A stretch of 64,000 nucleotides of DNA. It comes from Flagellimonas myxillae (GTDB lineage: Bacteria; Bacteroidota; Bacteroidia; Flavobacteriales; Flavobacteriaceae). Positions 36,450 through 44,968 of this stretch are shown piece by piece. Each line of letters starts with the position of its first letter. The stretch's first letter is position 1. The position numbers and the translations under genes were made by a program. The notes beneath the pieces were generated by a model. It did no database searches and was not told the DNA's origin. It saw nothing but the letters and a program-made list of their open reading frames with translations. The DNA lies in the NCBI RefSeq assembly GCF_023502235.1, contig NZ_JAMFLY010000001.1:1550001-1614000 (forward strand), read 5' to 3'.

Positions 36450-37478
36450 GTGGCTACAGAAAAAAAATACATCCTTGCCATAGAATCTTCATGTGATGAC
36501 ACTTCGGCGGCCGTACTTTGCAACACCGAAGTGCTTAGCAATGTGGTAGCAACTCAGGAAATCCACAAGCAATATGGAGGTGTTGTCCCAGAATTGGCAT
36601 CAAGGGCGCATCAGCAAAATATTGTTCCGGTGGTTCACCAGGCCTTAGCCAAAGCAAATATCGATAAAAATCAACTATCGGCCATAGCTTTTACACGCGG
36701 CCCAGGACTTATGGGTTCATTGTTGGTGGGGACTTCTTTTGCCAAGTCCCTGGCGTTGGGGCTAAACATTCCCCTGATAGAAGTAAATCACATGGAAGCC
36801 CATATTTTGGCCCATTTTATTGCCGACGAGGATACCCGAAGACCAGAATTTCCCTTTTTGGCCATGACCATTAGTGGTGGGCATACGCAAATTGTACAGG
36901 TAAACCATTATTTTGATATGAAGGTTCTCGGGGAAACCCTGGATGATGCTGTTGGGGAAGCCTTCGATAAAAGTGCCAAACTTATGGGATTGCCCTACCC
37001 GGGCGGACCTTTGGTGGATAAATACGCAAAAGAAGGAAATCCCAAAGCCTTTCCCTTTCCCAAACCAAAGGTGGATGGACTCAACTTCAGCTTTAGCGGA
37101 TTAAAAACGAGCATTCTCTACTTTTTACAACGGGAGACCCAAAAAAATCCTGAGTTCGTGCAGGAAAACATCAAGGATATTTGCGCTTCGGTACAGCACA
37201 CCATCTTGGAAATATTGATGGGCAAGTTAAAGTTGGCTGTAAAACAAACCGGGATAAAGCAAGTTGCCATTGGGGGTGGTGTAGCAGCCAATTCCGGTAT
37301 TAGGGCTAGGCTTAAAGGGGCCGAGGAAACCCTGGGATGGAAAACCTATATTCCAAAATTTGCTTACTGTACCGACAATGCCGCCATGATAGGAATTGTA
37401 GGTTACTTAAAATTTCTGGAGGGCAGGTTTACGGACCAAAGTGTAGCGGCCAAAGCGAGATACGCAATCGGTAGTTGA
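36450..37478 (+). CDS. tsaD: tRNA N6-adenosine threonylcarbamoyltransferase
   Basis: This 342-residue protein is a full-length TsaD, with L-A-I-E-S-S-C-D-D-T-S, the metal-binding N-H-M-E-A-H motif, S-G-G-H-T-Q and G-G-V-A-A-N-S-G. It transfers threonylcarbamoyl to A37 of tRNAs that read ANN codons, with TsaB and TsaE. The start is GTG at 36450, since the conserved A-T-E-K-K-Y-I-L-A-I-E-S-S follows directly. The synteny with tamB upstream and rsmE downstream is common in Flavobacteriia, but here it is interrupted. Confidence 0.97.
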   Translation: MATEKKYILAIESSCDDTSAAVLCNTEVLSNVVATQEIHKQYGGVVPELASRAHQQNIVPVVHQALAKANIDKNQLSAIAFTRGPGLMGSLLVGTSFAKSLALGLNIPLIEVNHMEAHILAHFIADEDTRRPEFPFLAMTISGGHTQIVQVNHYFDMKVLGETLDDAVGEAFDKSAKLMGLPYPGGPLVDKYAKEGNPKAFPFPKPKVDGLNFSFSGLKTSILYFLQRETQKNPEFVQENIKDICASVQHTILEILMGKLKLAVKQTGIKQVAIGGGVAANSGIRARLKGAEETLGWKTYIPKFAYCTDNAAMIGIVGYLKFLEGRFTDQSVAAKARYAIGS

Positions 37479-37680
37479 TTTTCAATTAGTCATTAGCAAT
37501 GTTTAATGTTCAATTTTGAATGTTGGGTGTTGGATGCCAGATGTTCCGGGATGGATTTCAGAAGTCAGTAGACAGAATTTTTGTGTTTGAGCTTGAGATT
37601 GAACTTATCTGAGTTAATCTATAGTCTTTAGGAAAATAGTCATTGATTACTGATAATTGTTCATTGTTTATTGGCAAAAA
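37479..37680. repeat. Degenerate TTGA-rich hexamer-type intergenic repeat, left flank
   Basis: This low-complexity stretch after tsaD has variants such as TTGAATGTTGGGTGTTGGATG and three hexamers TTGAGC-TTGAGA-TTGAAC (37587-37604). The same hexamer family recurs at 39072-39107 on the other side of the lipoprotein gene. It is not coding. Confidence 0.6.
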
Positions 37681-37685
37681 GAAAA

Positions 37686-37709
37686 GCCCCAGAAACAAAA
37701 TTCCAGGGC
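37686..37709 (-). terminator. Intrinsic terminator of the metal-binding-repeat lipoprotein gene
   Basis: On the minus strand a 9-bp stem (GCCCTGGAA pairing with TTCTGGGGC, two G-U pairs) is followed directly by TTTTCTTTTT. It lies about 20 bp after the stop codon. Confidence 0.75.
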
Positions 37710-37730
37710 CATTTTGGTAGGTTTGAAAAA

Positions 37731-38876
37731 CTAGTTGTTATTGTTAGGTGTGGAGCGGGTATAGGAGAATGCTCCACCCGGCATTTCAAATCCTGTATCC
37801 CACGAGTTAAATGTTAGAATAAGATAAATATTATCTTTAACAAGCCATAAGGCTAATTTTTTTCCTTCTAATCTGTTGAAGCTCTTAGCTACTGCTATGT
37901 TTAGGCTTTTTTCCAATGTAAAATCATCAATAACCCCAGTAATTATGTCTTTGTCATACTCTAGCAAATTAATCATACTAAATATGTTATTAAAACTATA
38001 AAAATTGGATTTGATACCAGGAATTCCATAAAATTTAAAATTTTCCCAAGCGGTATTGTCATAATTTCCTTCTCCAGGGTCTAATATTGCCCACCTAACT
38101 CTTTGTGTCCCTCCTTGTAGATGACCTTCTGTTAAATCTTGATTAATCGCATAATCCAAATCTCCCCAGAATATGGCATCGATGTCTGATGATTCCAAAG
38201 ATTCGACATGTACTGCATCCTCTCCAAAAGTTTCCTGCCACCATTGGTAATTGTAAATAGGCCCATCATTTTGGCGCGTAATTGCAACATTTTCTGTTAG
38301 TATGTCTTGATTATCAGGATCAGTCCAATCTGCATTGGCCTCCTTTTCGAAATCAAAATCAGGGCCATCCCAAATGGTAGGAGGTGTTTCCTCCGTTCCA
38401 TCACAGTCAGAGTCTATCCCATCATAGGGGTCTTCATCTGCTCCAGGATGGATGTTATTGTCCGAATCATTGCAATCACCACTAATCAACACATAGTCCT
38501 TGGGGATATCACAAGAAGTGGCATCCGTGGAGACCTCCAGGCTGCCGTAACCATCTCCATCAAGGTCTTGGTATGCTGTGGTTTCATCTTGGTTTTTGTT
38601 GGCATCGGAATCATCGCAATCTGTATTGTCCGCTACATAACCATCTGGAATTGCAACATTAGGGCATTGTTTAATAGTGTTGTTTGGATCACCATAGTCA
38701 TCCCCATCCTCATCAGCATAGTATGTTATTTTATCGGCTTCGGTACATTGTTCTGTGGGTTCATCATCGACTTTGTCATCATCTTTCCCACAGGAGCTAT
38801 ATGTAAATAGCAACAGGGTAAGGATAGCAAGAGCCAAAAATGAAGAAATCTGTTTTATTTTTTTCGATTTTCTCAT
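37731..38876 (-). CDS. Surface lipoprotein with MopE-like metal-binding repeats
   Basis: The 381-residue protein has a lipoprotein signal (Y-S-S-C29) with G-K-D-D-D after the cysteine, which fits the Bacteroidota surface-export signal. Residues about 45-165 hold two MopE-type units of the form D-x-D-G-D-x-Y-G followed by D-C-D-D/N-D-S-D. A final P-G-A-D-E-D-P-Y-D-G-I-D-S-D-C-D-G element resembles the thrombospondin type 3-like calcium-binding motif. The C-terminal half (about 170-381) is a globular domain I do not recognise. Such repeats bind Ca or Cu in other proteins. The gene is bordered on both sides by degenerate repeats and splits an otherwise conserved gene order. Confidence 0.8.
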   Translation of the reverse strand: MRKSKKIKQISSFLALAILTLLLFTYSSCGKDDDKVDDEPTEQCTEADKITYYADEDGDDYGDPNNTIKQCPNVAIPDGYVADNTDCDDSDANKNQDETTAYQDLDGDGYGSLEVSTDATSCDIPKDYVLISGDCNDSDNNIHPGADEDPYDGIDSDCDGTEETPPTIWDGPDFDFEKEANADWTDPDNQDILTENVAITRQNDGPIYNYQWWQETFGEDAVHVESLESSDIDAIFWGDLDYAINQDLTEGHLQGGTQRVRWAILDPGEGNYDNTAWENFKFYGIPGIKSNFYSFNNIFSMINLLEYDKDIITGVIDDFTLEKSLNIAVAKSFNRLEGKKLALWLVKDNIYLILTFNSWDTGFEMPGGAFSYTRSTPNNNN

Positions 38877-39238
38877 AACACATAGAATTTAAATTGGAAC
38901 ATGAATATTTTATTTTCAAACAAAGTATTGCTGTTCCCATATTTAATTAGTTCCAAATTGACGAATGCCCATTTTGAATTGACGGATATGGGATTAGATT
39001 TGAGATTTGAGATGCTAGACATAAGATTTTCAAAACTGGATATCAGAGGTCTGAAGTCTGAACTATTGTGTTTGAACTTGAACTTGAGCTTGAGCTTGAG
39101 CTTGAACCTGGCAATTTTTAATTCTCAATTTTTAAATGTTGAATGGGAAATGAATTGAACATTTAAAATTTAAAACTCAAAATCAAACCTTCGACTTTAG
39201 GCTTTGGACTTTCAACTTCCAACCTTTAACTTTACTCC
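38877..39238. repeat. 362-bp intergenic stretch of degenerate TTGA-rich repeats
   Basis: Between the lipoprotein gene and the TfoX-like gene lies simple, repetitive DNA. The clearest part is six consecutive hexamers (two TTGAAC, three TTGAGC, one TTGAAC) at 39072-39107. Around them are GATTTGAGATTTGAGATG, TTTTTAATTCTCAATTTTTAAAT and CGACTTTAGGCTTTGGACTTT type variants. An open frame of 85 codons crosses it but has repeat-derived composition, so I do not call it a gene. No terminator or RNA gene was recognised. Confidence 0.6.
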
Positions 39239-39565
39239 ATGGCTTATAACGAAGCACTGGCAGAGCGAATTCGAGCGGCAATAAAACTTTTCCCAGAAAC
39301 TTTTACCGAAAAGAAGATGTTTGGGGGCATTGCTTTTTTACATGGCGGAAAAATGACCGTGGGACCGGTTAAGGACGATTTGATGGTACGGGTAATCTCC
39401 CCAAAAATGGAAGCTACATTGCAGCAGGATTTTGTAAGGCCAATGGATTTTACAGGCAAACCCATGAAGGAATTCATCTTTGTGTCCCCAGAGGGTTTTA
39501 AAACTGAAGAGCAACTACAAGGCTGGATTGAATTGGGATTGGAACACGCCAAAAGTAAATTGTAA
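39239..39565 (+). CDS. TfoX/Sxy N-terminal domain protein
   Basis: This 108-residue protein carries a single TfoX N-terminal domain: K-K-M-F-G-G-I-A-F-L-H-G-G-K-M near residue 25, and P-M-D-F-T-G-K-P-M-K-E-F-I-F-V. Full-length TfoX/Sxy in Gammaproteobacteria regulates competence, but stand-alone N-terminal domain proteins occur widely and their role is not established. It stops 3 bp before rsmE and is probably co-transcribed with it. Confidence 0.88.
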   Translation: MAYNEALAERIRAAIKLFPETFTEKKMFGGIAFLHGGKMTVGPVKDDLMVRVISPKMEATLQQDFVRPMDFTGKPMKEFIFVSPEGFKTEEQLQGWIELGLEHAKSKL

Positions 39566-39568
39566 TCC

Positions 39569-40273
39569 ATGCAGCTATTCTACAACCCCTCTTTGGACAA
39601 CAGTTTTAAACAGTTCTTTTTTAGCCCAGAAGAAAGCAAGCACATTGCCAAAGTACTTCGTAAGAAAGAAGGCGACATTCTTCAGATCACCAATGGGAAT
39701 GGGTATTTGTACGAGGCCGAAATCCTGATTGCGGACCCCCGTAAATGCAAAGCACAGATTGTTTCGGAAAAGAAAAGTGTGCCCAAACGCTATAGACTAC
39801 ATTTGGCCGTTGCACCAACCAAAATGAACGACCGCTACGAATGGTTTTTGGAAAAGGCTGCAGAAATCGGAGTGGACGAGATCACCCCCATTATTTGCGA
39901 TCGGTCCGAACGCAAGGTAATCAAACAGGATCGGATGGAGCGAGTGCTCCAATCGGCCATGAAACAATCCCTTCAGACATTTCTACCCAAATTAAATCCG
40001 GCCATTTCATATAAAAAGTACATGGAGCAGCAGTTTGGGGGCCTCACCTTTATTGCCCATTGTGACGAGGGTGAAAAAATGGAATTAAAACGAAGAGTGG
40101 CCGCAGATAAGGATGTCACTATTCTAATTGGTCCGGAAGGGGATTTTACCCAGAATGAAATCCTTCTGGCCCGTGATAAAGGGTTCGTTCCTGTTTCCCT
40201 TGGCAATAATCGGCTACGTACCGAAACGGCCGCTATTGTGGCTTGCACCACAGTGGCCATTATCAATAATTAG
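39569..40273 (+). CDS. rsmE: 16S rRNA (uracil1498-N3)-methyltransferase
   Basis: The 234-residue product is a SPOUT-fold methyltransferase. It has an N-terminal PUA-like region (F-Y-N-P and E-S-K-H-I-A-K-V-L-R-K) and the knot motifs L-I-G-P-E-G-D-F-T-Q-N-E and S-L-G-N-N-R-L-R-T-E-T-A that bind S-adenosylmethionine. It methylates U1498 of 16S rRNA. Its last codons overlap the convergent DUF1223 gene by 4 bp. Confidence 0.97.
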   Translation: MQLFYNPSLDNSFKQFFFSPEESKHIAKVLRKKEGDILQITNGNGYLYEAEILIADPRKCKAQIVSEKKSVPKRYRLHLAVAPTKMNDRYEWFLEKAAEIGVDEITPIICDRSERKVIKQDRMERVLQSAMKQSLQTFLPKLNPAISYKKYMEQQFGGLTFIAHCDEGEKMELKRRVAADKDVTILIGPEGDFTQNEILLARDKGFVPVSLGNNRLRTETAAIVACTTVAIINN

Positions 40274-41052
40274 TACAAAGGTTCTTTGTCTGCGGCGGTA
40301 ATGTCCATATTATCAGCTTCCACTATGGCCATTACGCTCATTTTATCCGAAGACACAACCACGGGCGGTTTGGGAAGGGTGGCCCTTCCGTTTTTTACTT
40401 CCAACGGAATGTACTTTTCGGAAATTACAATATTGCTATTCTTGAGCGCCCTATTTCTGTTTTCTCCTCTTTTGACTTGGGTTGTACGTTCTTCCAACAC
40501 CAGCACAACCCGAAGCTTTTTATCCTCAATCTGTCCAGAAACGGCATAATCAAATTTTACTTCGGACGTAGTGGATTGCACATTCTTGAGCCTAACTTTA
40601 TTGGAAGGATTTTCTGCTGCATATTTATTGATACTGGCATATAGTTTAAGGGCATCGGAACCAACAAAATGTTCCCTTCCATTCACCACCAACTGGGGTG
40701 TATAATCCGTGTAGTGGTTAAACTTCTTGGTATAACTGCTCTGCTTATCTGTATACTCCGCTTTGCTAAATGGGTCTTCCCATCCTATATAATTCCAATA
40801 ATCCACATGGTAGGAAAGTGCAAAAACCTCATCGGGGAACTGGGTCTTGACCTTGTCCAAAAGCCAATCCGCGGGGGGACAACTCGAACATCCTTGGGAA
40901 GTGAAAAGTTCCAAAACCACTATGGGCTCATAGACCATGCTATCCACCCTATCCTCCACCACGGGAACGATTTCCATGCTGTCTGCTTGGTACAAAGTCG
41001 CCAAAGACATGCCCAAAAAGGCCATGGAAGAAATTATGATTTTTTTAATCAT
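40270..41052 (-). CDS. DUF1223 family thioredoxin-like exported protein
   Basis: This 260-residue protein has an N-terminal signal sequence and the family motif L-E-L-F-T-S-Q-G-C-S-S-C-P-P-A-D with a C-x2-C redox-like pair. Further motifs are S-Y-H-V-D-Y-W-N-Y-I-G-W-x-D-P-F and Y-T-P-Q-L-V-V-N-G. DUF1223 has a thioredoxin-like fold, but its substrate is not known. It is divergent from the DUF4159 gene with about 40 bp between. Confidence 0.9.
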   Translation of the reverse strand: MIKKIIISSMAFLGMSLATLYQADSMEIVPVVEDRVDSMVYEPIVVLELFTSQGCSSCPPADWLLDKVKTQFPDEVFALSYHVDYWNYIGWEDPFSKAEYTDKQSSYTKKFNHYTDYTPQLVVNGREHFVGSDALKLYASINKYAAENPSNKVRLKNVQSTTSEVKFDYAVSGQIEDKKLRVVLVLEERTTQVKRGENRNRALKNSNIVISEKYIPLEVKNGRATLPKPPVVVSSDKMSVMAIVEADNMDITAADKEPLY

Positions 41053-41060
41053 GAATACTG

Positions 41061-41068
41061 TACATTTG
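41061..41068 (+). promoter_or_regulatory. Candidate -7 element for the DUF4159 operon
   Basis: TACATTTG is an exact TAnnTTTG match about 25 bp before the ATG at 41092. No -33 TTTG lies at the right spacing. A purine-rich GGAGGA (41084-41089) sits only 2 bp before the start, an uncommonly good Shine-Dalgarno match for this phylum. Confidence 0.35.
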
Positions 41069-41091
41069 GTCCATAGGTTAATCGGAGGATT

Positions 41092-41742
41092 ATGAAACTA
41101 CTTACGGCCCGCTTGCTCTTTTTAACTTTTTTTATGACGGCCATGTGCTATGCCCAGGACATTGCCGTACTAAAATATGGAGGGGGTGGCGATTGGTATT
41201 CCAACCCTACTGCCCTACCCAATTTAATTGCTTTTTGCAATTCGAACATTGGGACCAAGATGGGTTCCGAACCCCAAACGGTTGAGGCAGGTAGTATATC
41301 CATTTTCCAATATCCCTATATTCATATGACGGGGCACGGCAATGTATTCTTCACACAGGAGGAAGCAGAGAACTTGCGGACTTATTTACTGGCAGGTGGT
41401 TTTTTGCATGTGGATGATAACTATGGCATGGAGCCATATTTGGTACGGGAATTAAAAAAGGTGTTTCCAGAAAAACAATTGCAAGAGCTCGGGGCGGACC
41501 ATCCTTTGTTTGATCAAAAGTTTAAGTTTCCGGAAGGATTGCCAAAGGTACATGAGCACGACGGAAAAAGGCCGCAGGCCCTGGGCATCTTTGATCAAGG
41601 TAGATTACTGCTGTTGTTTACCTTTGAAAGCGACCTCGGGGATGGCTGGGAGGATCCATCCGTACATAACGACCCGGAAGATGTTAGGTTAAAAGCCCTG
41701 CAAATGGGATCCAACATCATAGAATACGTATTTAAAAGCTAA
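41092..41742 (+). CDS. DUF4159 domain secreted protein
   Basis: The 216-residue product has a signal peptide (about 1-21) and a DUF4159 domain. Signs are the L-K-Y-G-G-G-G-D-W-Y-S-N start, Y-I-H-M-T-G-H-G-N-V, and L-A-G-G-F-L-H-V-D-D-N-Y-G, related to a glutamine-amidotransferase-like flavodoxin fold. Its role is not known. It is the first gene of a three-gene operon with the AI-2E transporter (4 bp gap) and the methyltransferase. Confidence 0.88.
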   Translation: MKLLTARLLFLTFFMTAMCYAQDIAVLKYGGGGDWYSNPTALPNLIAFCNSNIGTKMGSEPQTVEAGSISIFQYPYIHMTGHGNVFFTQEEAENLRTYLLAGGFLHVDDNYGMEPYLVRELKKVFPEKQLQELGADHPLFDQKFKFPEGLPKVHEHDGKRPQALGIFDQGRLLLLFTFESDLGDGWEDPSVHNDPEDVRLKALQMGSNIIEYVFKS

Positions 41743-41746
41743 GCGA

Positions 41747-42847
41747 ATGACTTCGAAAACCATTGCAAACGGAATTTTAAGGGCAGTTGCCATAATCGTA
41801 GGTGTAGTATTGATTGCCTATCTGTTATTGAAAATACAATCGGTTCTGGCCTATTTGGCCATTGCAGCGGTAATCGCATTATTAGGGAGGCCCGTTGTCC
41901 TGTTCCTCAGAAGAAAACTCAAGTTCCCCAATACCCTGGCGGTAATTGCAACCATGGTTTTTATGTTGGCGATATTTCTAGGGATCTTGGCCTTGTTCAT
42001 CCCTTTGATCAACGAGCAAAGTAAAAACCTCTCCTTGTTGGATATTGATTCTTTAAAAGCGGATGTTAACACTTTATACCTCCAAATTTTGGAATACTTC
42101 GGTGCCACTACGGATAGTGTTAGCCATTTGATAGAAGATTCAGATTTGGAGAAAAATGTGCTCGAAGGTTTGGATCTTGGGTTTATTCCAAACGTACTCA
42201 ATTCTTTTATGAATGCTTTGAGCAGTTTTAGCATTGGACTTTTCTCGGTACTCTTTATCTCATTCTTCTTTTTAAAGGATAGCAAACTTTTTCAGAATGG
42301 GATGTTGACCTTTGTTCCGGATGATAAGGAAAGTAACTTGGTAAAATCCGTTGACAAAATCAACAATTTATTGTCCAGATACTTCGCAGGTATCCTTTTA
42401 CAATTGTTCATCCTTTTTGTGATTTACACCGTCGCCTTATTAATTGTCGGCGTGGAAAATGCCATAGTAATCGCTTTCCTTTGTGCGCTGTTCAACATCA
42501 TTCCATACATAGGTCCGATCATCGGAGGAGCCATTATGCTAACGCTTACAATGACCAGTTTTTTAGGAGCAGATTTCAGTACCGTTATTCTACCCAAAGC
42601 ACTCTATGTTTTAATCGGTTTGGTGATTGGCCAATTGATAGATAATTTCTTTTCCCAACCCTTTATTTTTTCCACAAGCGTGAAATCCCATCCCTTGGAA
42701 ATCTTCTTGGTCATCATTATTGCCGGACTACTTTTTGGGGTCGTTGGGATGGTGGTCGCGGTGCCGGGATATACCGCAATCAAGGTTATTTTAAAGGAGT
42801 TTTTGGCTGAAAACGATGTGGTGAAAAAGCTTACAAAAAACTTATAG
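41747..42847 (+). CDS. AI-2E family (PerM-like) membrane transporter
   Basis: This 366-residue integral membrane protein has about eight hydrophobic segments. The C-terminal block L-C-A-L-F-N-I-I-P-Y-I-G-P-I-I-G-G and the D-N-F-F-S-Q-P region are characteristic of the AI-2E exporter family. Members include TqsA and Na/H antiporter-like proteins, so the substrate here is open. Confidence 0.92.
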   Translation: MTSKTIANGILRAVAIIVGVVLIAYLLLKIQSVLAYLAIAAVIALLGRPVVLFLRRKLKFPNTLAVIATMVFMLAIFLGILALFIPLINEQSKNLSLLDIDSLKADVNTLYLQILEYFGATTDSVSHLIEDSDLEKNVLEGLDLGFIPNVLNSFMNALSSFSIGLFSVLFISFFFLKDSKLFQNGMLTFVPDDKESNLVKSVDKINNLLSRYFAGILLQLFILFVIYTVALLIVGVENAIVIAFLCALFNIIPYIGPIIGGAIMLTLTMTSFLGADFSTVILPKALYVLIGLVIGQLIDNFFSQPFIFSTSVKSHPLEIFLVIIIAGLLFGVVGMVVAVPGYTAIKVILKEFLAENDVVKKLTKNL

Positions 42848-42854
42848 TATCAGT

Positions 42855-44036
42855 TTGAATAAATTGATATTAAATACTGGTGTTCAAGGATTTATAGAAA
42901 AAAATTGGAATACTGACATCGTGTCAGTTTTGCTTAAGAAACCTCTTTTTGAGGGCATTTCGCAAAAAGAGCTGGTTGCTCAGCTTGAGACCAAAAAGAA
43001 ATGCCATAAAAAACTACCTTCCTGGTTTAACACTCCCAACATTTACTACCCCAACAAACTGAATATAGAACAGACCAGTTCGGAACGGACCGCTGCCTAC
43101 AAAGCGGGTCTTATGCATGGAAAAAGGTTGTTGGACCTAACAGGTGGATTGGGAGTGGACTGCTATTATTTTGCGAAAAAAATGGAGACTGTTTTCCATT
43201 GCGAAATGGACTCAAATCTGAGCGAAATTGCCAACCATAATTTTCAGGTTTTGGGGCAAAACAATATTCACTGTATTGCTGGAAATGGGTTGGAGATTTT
43301 GGTAAGTATCCACGAAAAGTTCGATTGGGTTTTTGTCGACCCATCCCGAAGGGATGATGTAAAAGGAAGAGTCTTTTTACTGAAGGATTGTTTGCCGAAT
43401 ATTCCCGAGGCGCTTTCCATGATTTTTCAGAAAACTTCCAAAGTCTTAATCAAAACTTCTCCCCTACTTGATATCACCCAGGGGATAGCAGAACTAAAAT
43501 TCGTAAAAGAAATTCATGTGGTCGCTGTTCAAAACGAAGTAAAGGAACTCCTGTATTTTTTGGAACATGGGTATTCGGGAGAGGTACAAATAAAAACCGT
43601 AAACCTACTTCAAGATCGGGAAGTTGCTTTCAATTTCACCTTTTCGGATGAACAACAAACCGCAGTTCAGTTTGGCAAACCTGAAGCATATTTATACGAA
43701 CCCAATGCGGCGGTTTTAAAATCGGGTGGCTTCAAATCTGTAGCAGCTTCTTTTGGGCTTAAAAAATTGCACCAACATTCTCATCTTTACACCACTGATA
43801 AACAAATAGATTTTCCGGGCAGGGCTTTTAAAATTGAGCGGGTTTTGCCCTATTCCAAAAAGGAATTAAAATCCTTATCCCTAAAAAAAGCCAATATAAC
43901 CACGCGGAACTTTCCGCTAACGGTTGCAGCCTTGCGTAAAACGCATAAAATCAAGGATGGCGGAGATTCCTATCTTTTCTTTACAAGAACGGAAAATGAT
44001 CAATTGATAGTTTTGGATTGCACCAAGCTTTCTTAA
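42855..44036 (+). CDS. Class I SAM-dependent methyltransferase with THUMP-like C-terminus
   Basis: The 393-residue protein starts at TTG 42855, because the conserved N-terminal sequence begins here. It has a helical N-terminal region, the SAM motif L-L-D-L-T-G-G-L-G-V-D (about residue 93) and the catalytic-loop candidate V-F-V-D-P-S-R-R-D, similar to D-P-P-R in RNA methyltransferases. The C-terminal part resembles the THUMP-like domain found in related Bacteroidota proteins. An RNA substrate is probable but not identified. It converges on the esterase gene 3 bp away. Confidence 0.85.
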   Translation: MNKLILNTGVQGFIEKNWNTDIVSVLLKKPLFEGISQKELVAQLETKKKCHKKLPSWFNTPNIYYPNKLNIEQTSSERTAAYKAGLMHGKRLLDLTGGLGVDCYYFAKKMETVFHCEMDSNLSEIANHNFQVLGQNNIHCIAGNGLEILVSIHEKFDWVFVDPSRRDDVKGRVFLLKDCLPNIPEALSMIFQKTSKVLIKTSPLLDITQGIAELKFVKEIHVVAVQNEVKELLYFLEHGYSGEVQIKTVNLLQDREVAFNFTFSDEQQTAVQFGKPEAYLYEPNAAVLKSGGFKSVAASFGLKKLHQHSHLYTTDKQIDFPGRAFKIERVLPYSKKELKSLSLKKANITTRNFPLTVAALRKTHKIKDGGDSYLFFTRTENDQLIVLDCTKLS

Positions 44037-44039
44037 ACC

Positions 44040-44957
44040 CTATTGGGAATCCATCCAAGTGAGAAAGAGCTCCAACCAATTATGGAGAAGTGGATGTTCC
44101 AATCCTAAGGCAAACCCATGACCTCCGCTGGGAAAAATGTGCATGGTTGCCGGAACCTTGTGGTTCCTGAGGGCTCTGTAAAAATCCAAACTGTTTTCCA
44201 CTACAACAGCTTCATCGTCCGTAGCGTGAAGCAAAAAGGTGGGTGGGGTATTTTCATCCACTTGCTTTTCATTTGAAAATCGCTCCAAAAGGTCAGTTGA
44301 AGGTTCCTCCCCCAACAATGCACTTTTGGAACCTTGATGCGTGGCAATGCTGTCCATGGAAATTACCGGATAGATCAAGGCCATAAAATCGGGCCGTGCA
44401 CCAAGGTCATCAGCCTCATCTTGTCGTTCGTACGTTGTTTCATCAAAATGGGTCCCTAAGGTAGAGGCAAAATGGCCACCAGCGGAAAATCCCATAATTC
44501 CGATTTTATTCGGGTTAATTTTCCATTTGGGTGCCATCTTTCTTACCAAACGAATAGCCCGTTGGGCATCTTGCAAGGGAACCTCGTGCCTGTTTTTTAC
44601 GATTGACTTGGAATTGGGGAGGCGGTAACGTACAACTATTCCCACAATTCCCTTGGCATTAAAAGCCTTGGCAAAATCCACTCCTTCCCAATTATAGGCC
44701 AAACCTTGATACCCGCCACCAGGAAATAGCAGAACCGCCCTGCCAGAATTGTTACGAGCCGCAGGAAGATAGACCTCAATGGAAGGGTTCTGTACATTTC
44801 GTACCCAGCGAATGTCCTCCATTCTATCGGATTCTTTCTCGCCTATATCCACTTGATTTGGTACTTTATTGGGCCATAGCGGGATAATGGTGTCCTGTGC
44901 GGTCATTGGGTTGAGGGTTATAAAACAAATTAGTAAAACGAAAGGGATTTTAGCCAT
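44040..44957 (-). CDS. Exported alpha/beta-hydrolase, carbohydrate-esterase-like
   Basis: The 305-residue protein has a signal peptide (about 1-20) and an alpha/beta hydrolase fold. The oxyanion region is L-L-F-P-G-G-G-Y-Q-G-L-A and the nucleophile elbow is G-F-S-A-G-G-H. The catalytic Asp is probably in H-A-T-D-D-E-A-V, and the His in S-G-G-H-G-F-A-L-G. This pattern matches acetyl-xylan-esterase-like and BD-FAE-type carbohydrate esterases. It is the last gene in a four-gene minus-strand operon. Confidence 0.85.
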   Translation of the reverse strand: MAKIPFVLLICFITLNPMTAQDTIIPLWPNKVPNQVDIGEKESDRMEDIRWVRNVQNPSIEVYLPAARNNSGRAVLLFPGGGYQGLAYNWEGVDFAKAFNAKGIVGIVVRYRLPNSKSIVKNRHEVPLQDAQRAIRLVRKMAPKWKINPNKIGIMGFSAGGHFASTLGTHFDETTYERQDEADDLGARPDFMALIYPVISMDSIATHQGSKSALLGEEPSTDLLERFSNEKQVDENTPPTFLLHATDDEAVVVENSLDFYRALRNHKVPATMHIFPSGGHGFALGLEHPLLHNWLELFLTWMDSQ

Positions 44958-44968
44958 ACCAAGAATTC

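Noticed and set aside
38307..38810. Hydrophobic 167-codon frame on the plus strand
   Set aside because: It is the reverse complement of Asp-rich repeats; GAT/GAC read backwards gives Ile/Val, so it looks like a membrane protein by chance.
39072..39107. Hexamer repeats considered as a CRISPR array or att site
   Set aside because: The units are 6 bp with no spacers, and no integrase or transposase is nearby.
38901..39158. 85-codon frame on the plus strand
   Set aside because: It consists of hexamer-derived L-N-L-S-L repeats in low-complexity intergenic DNA and has no gene-like features.
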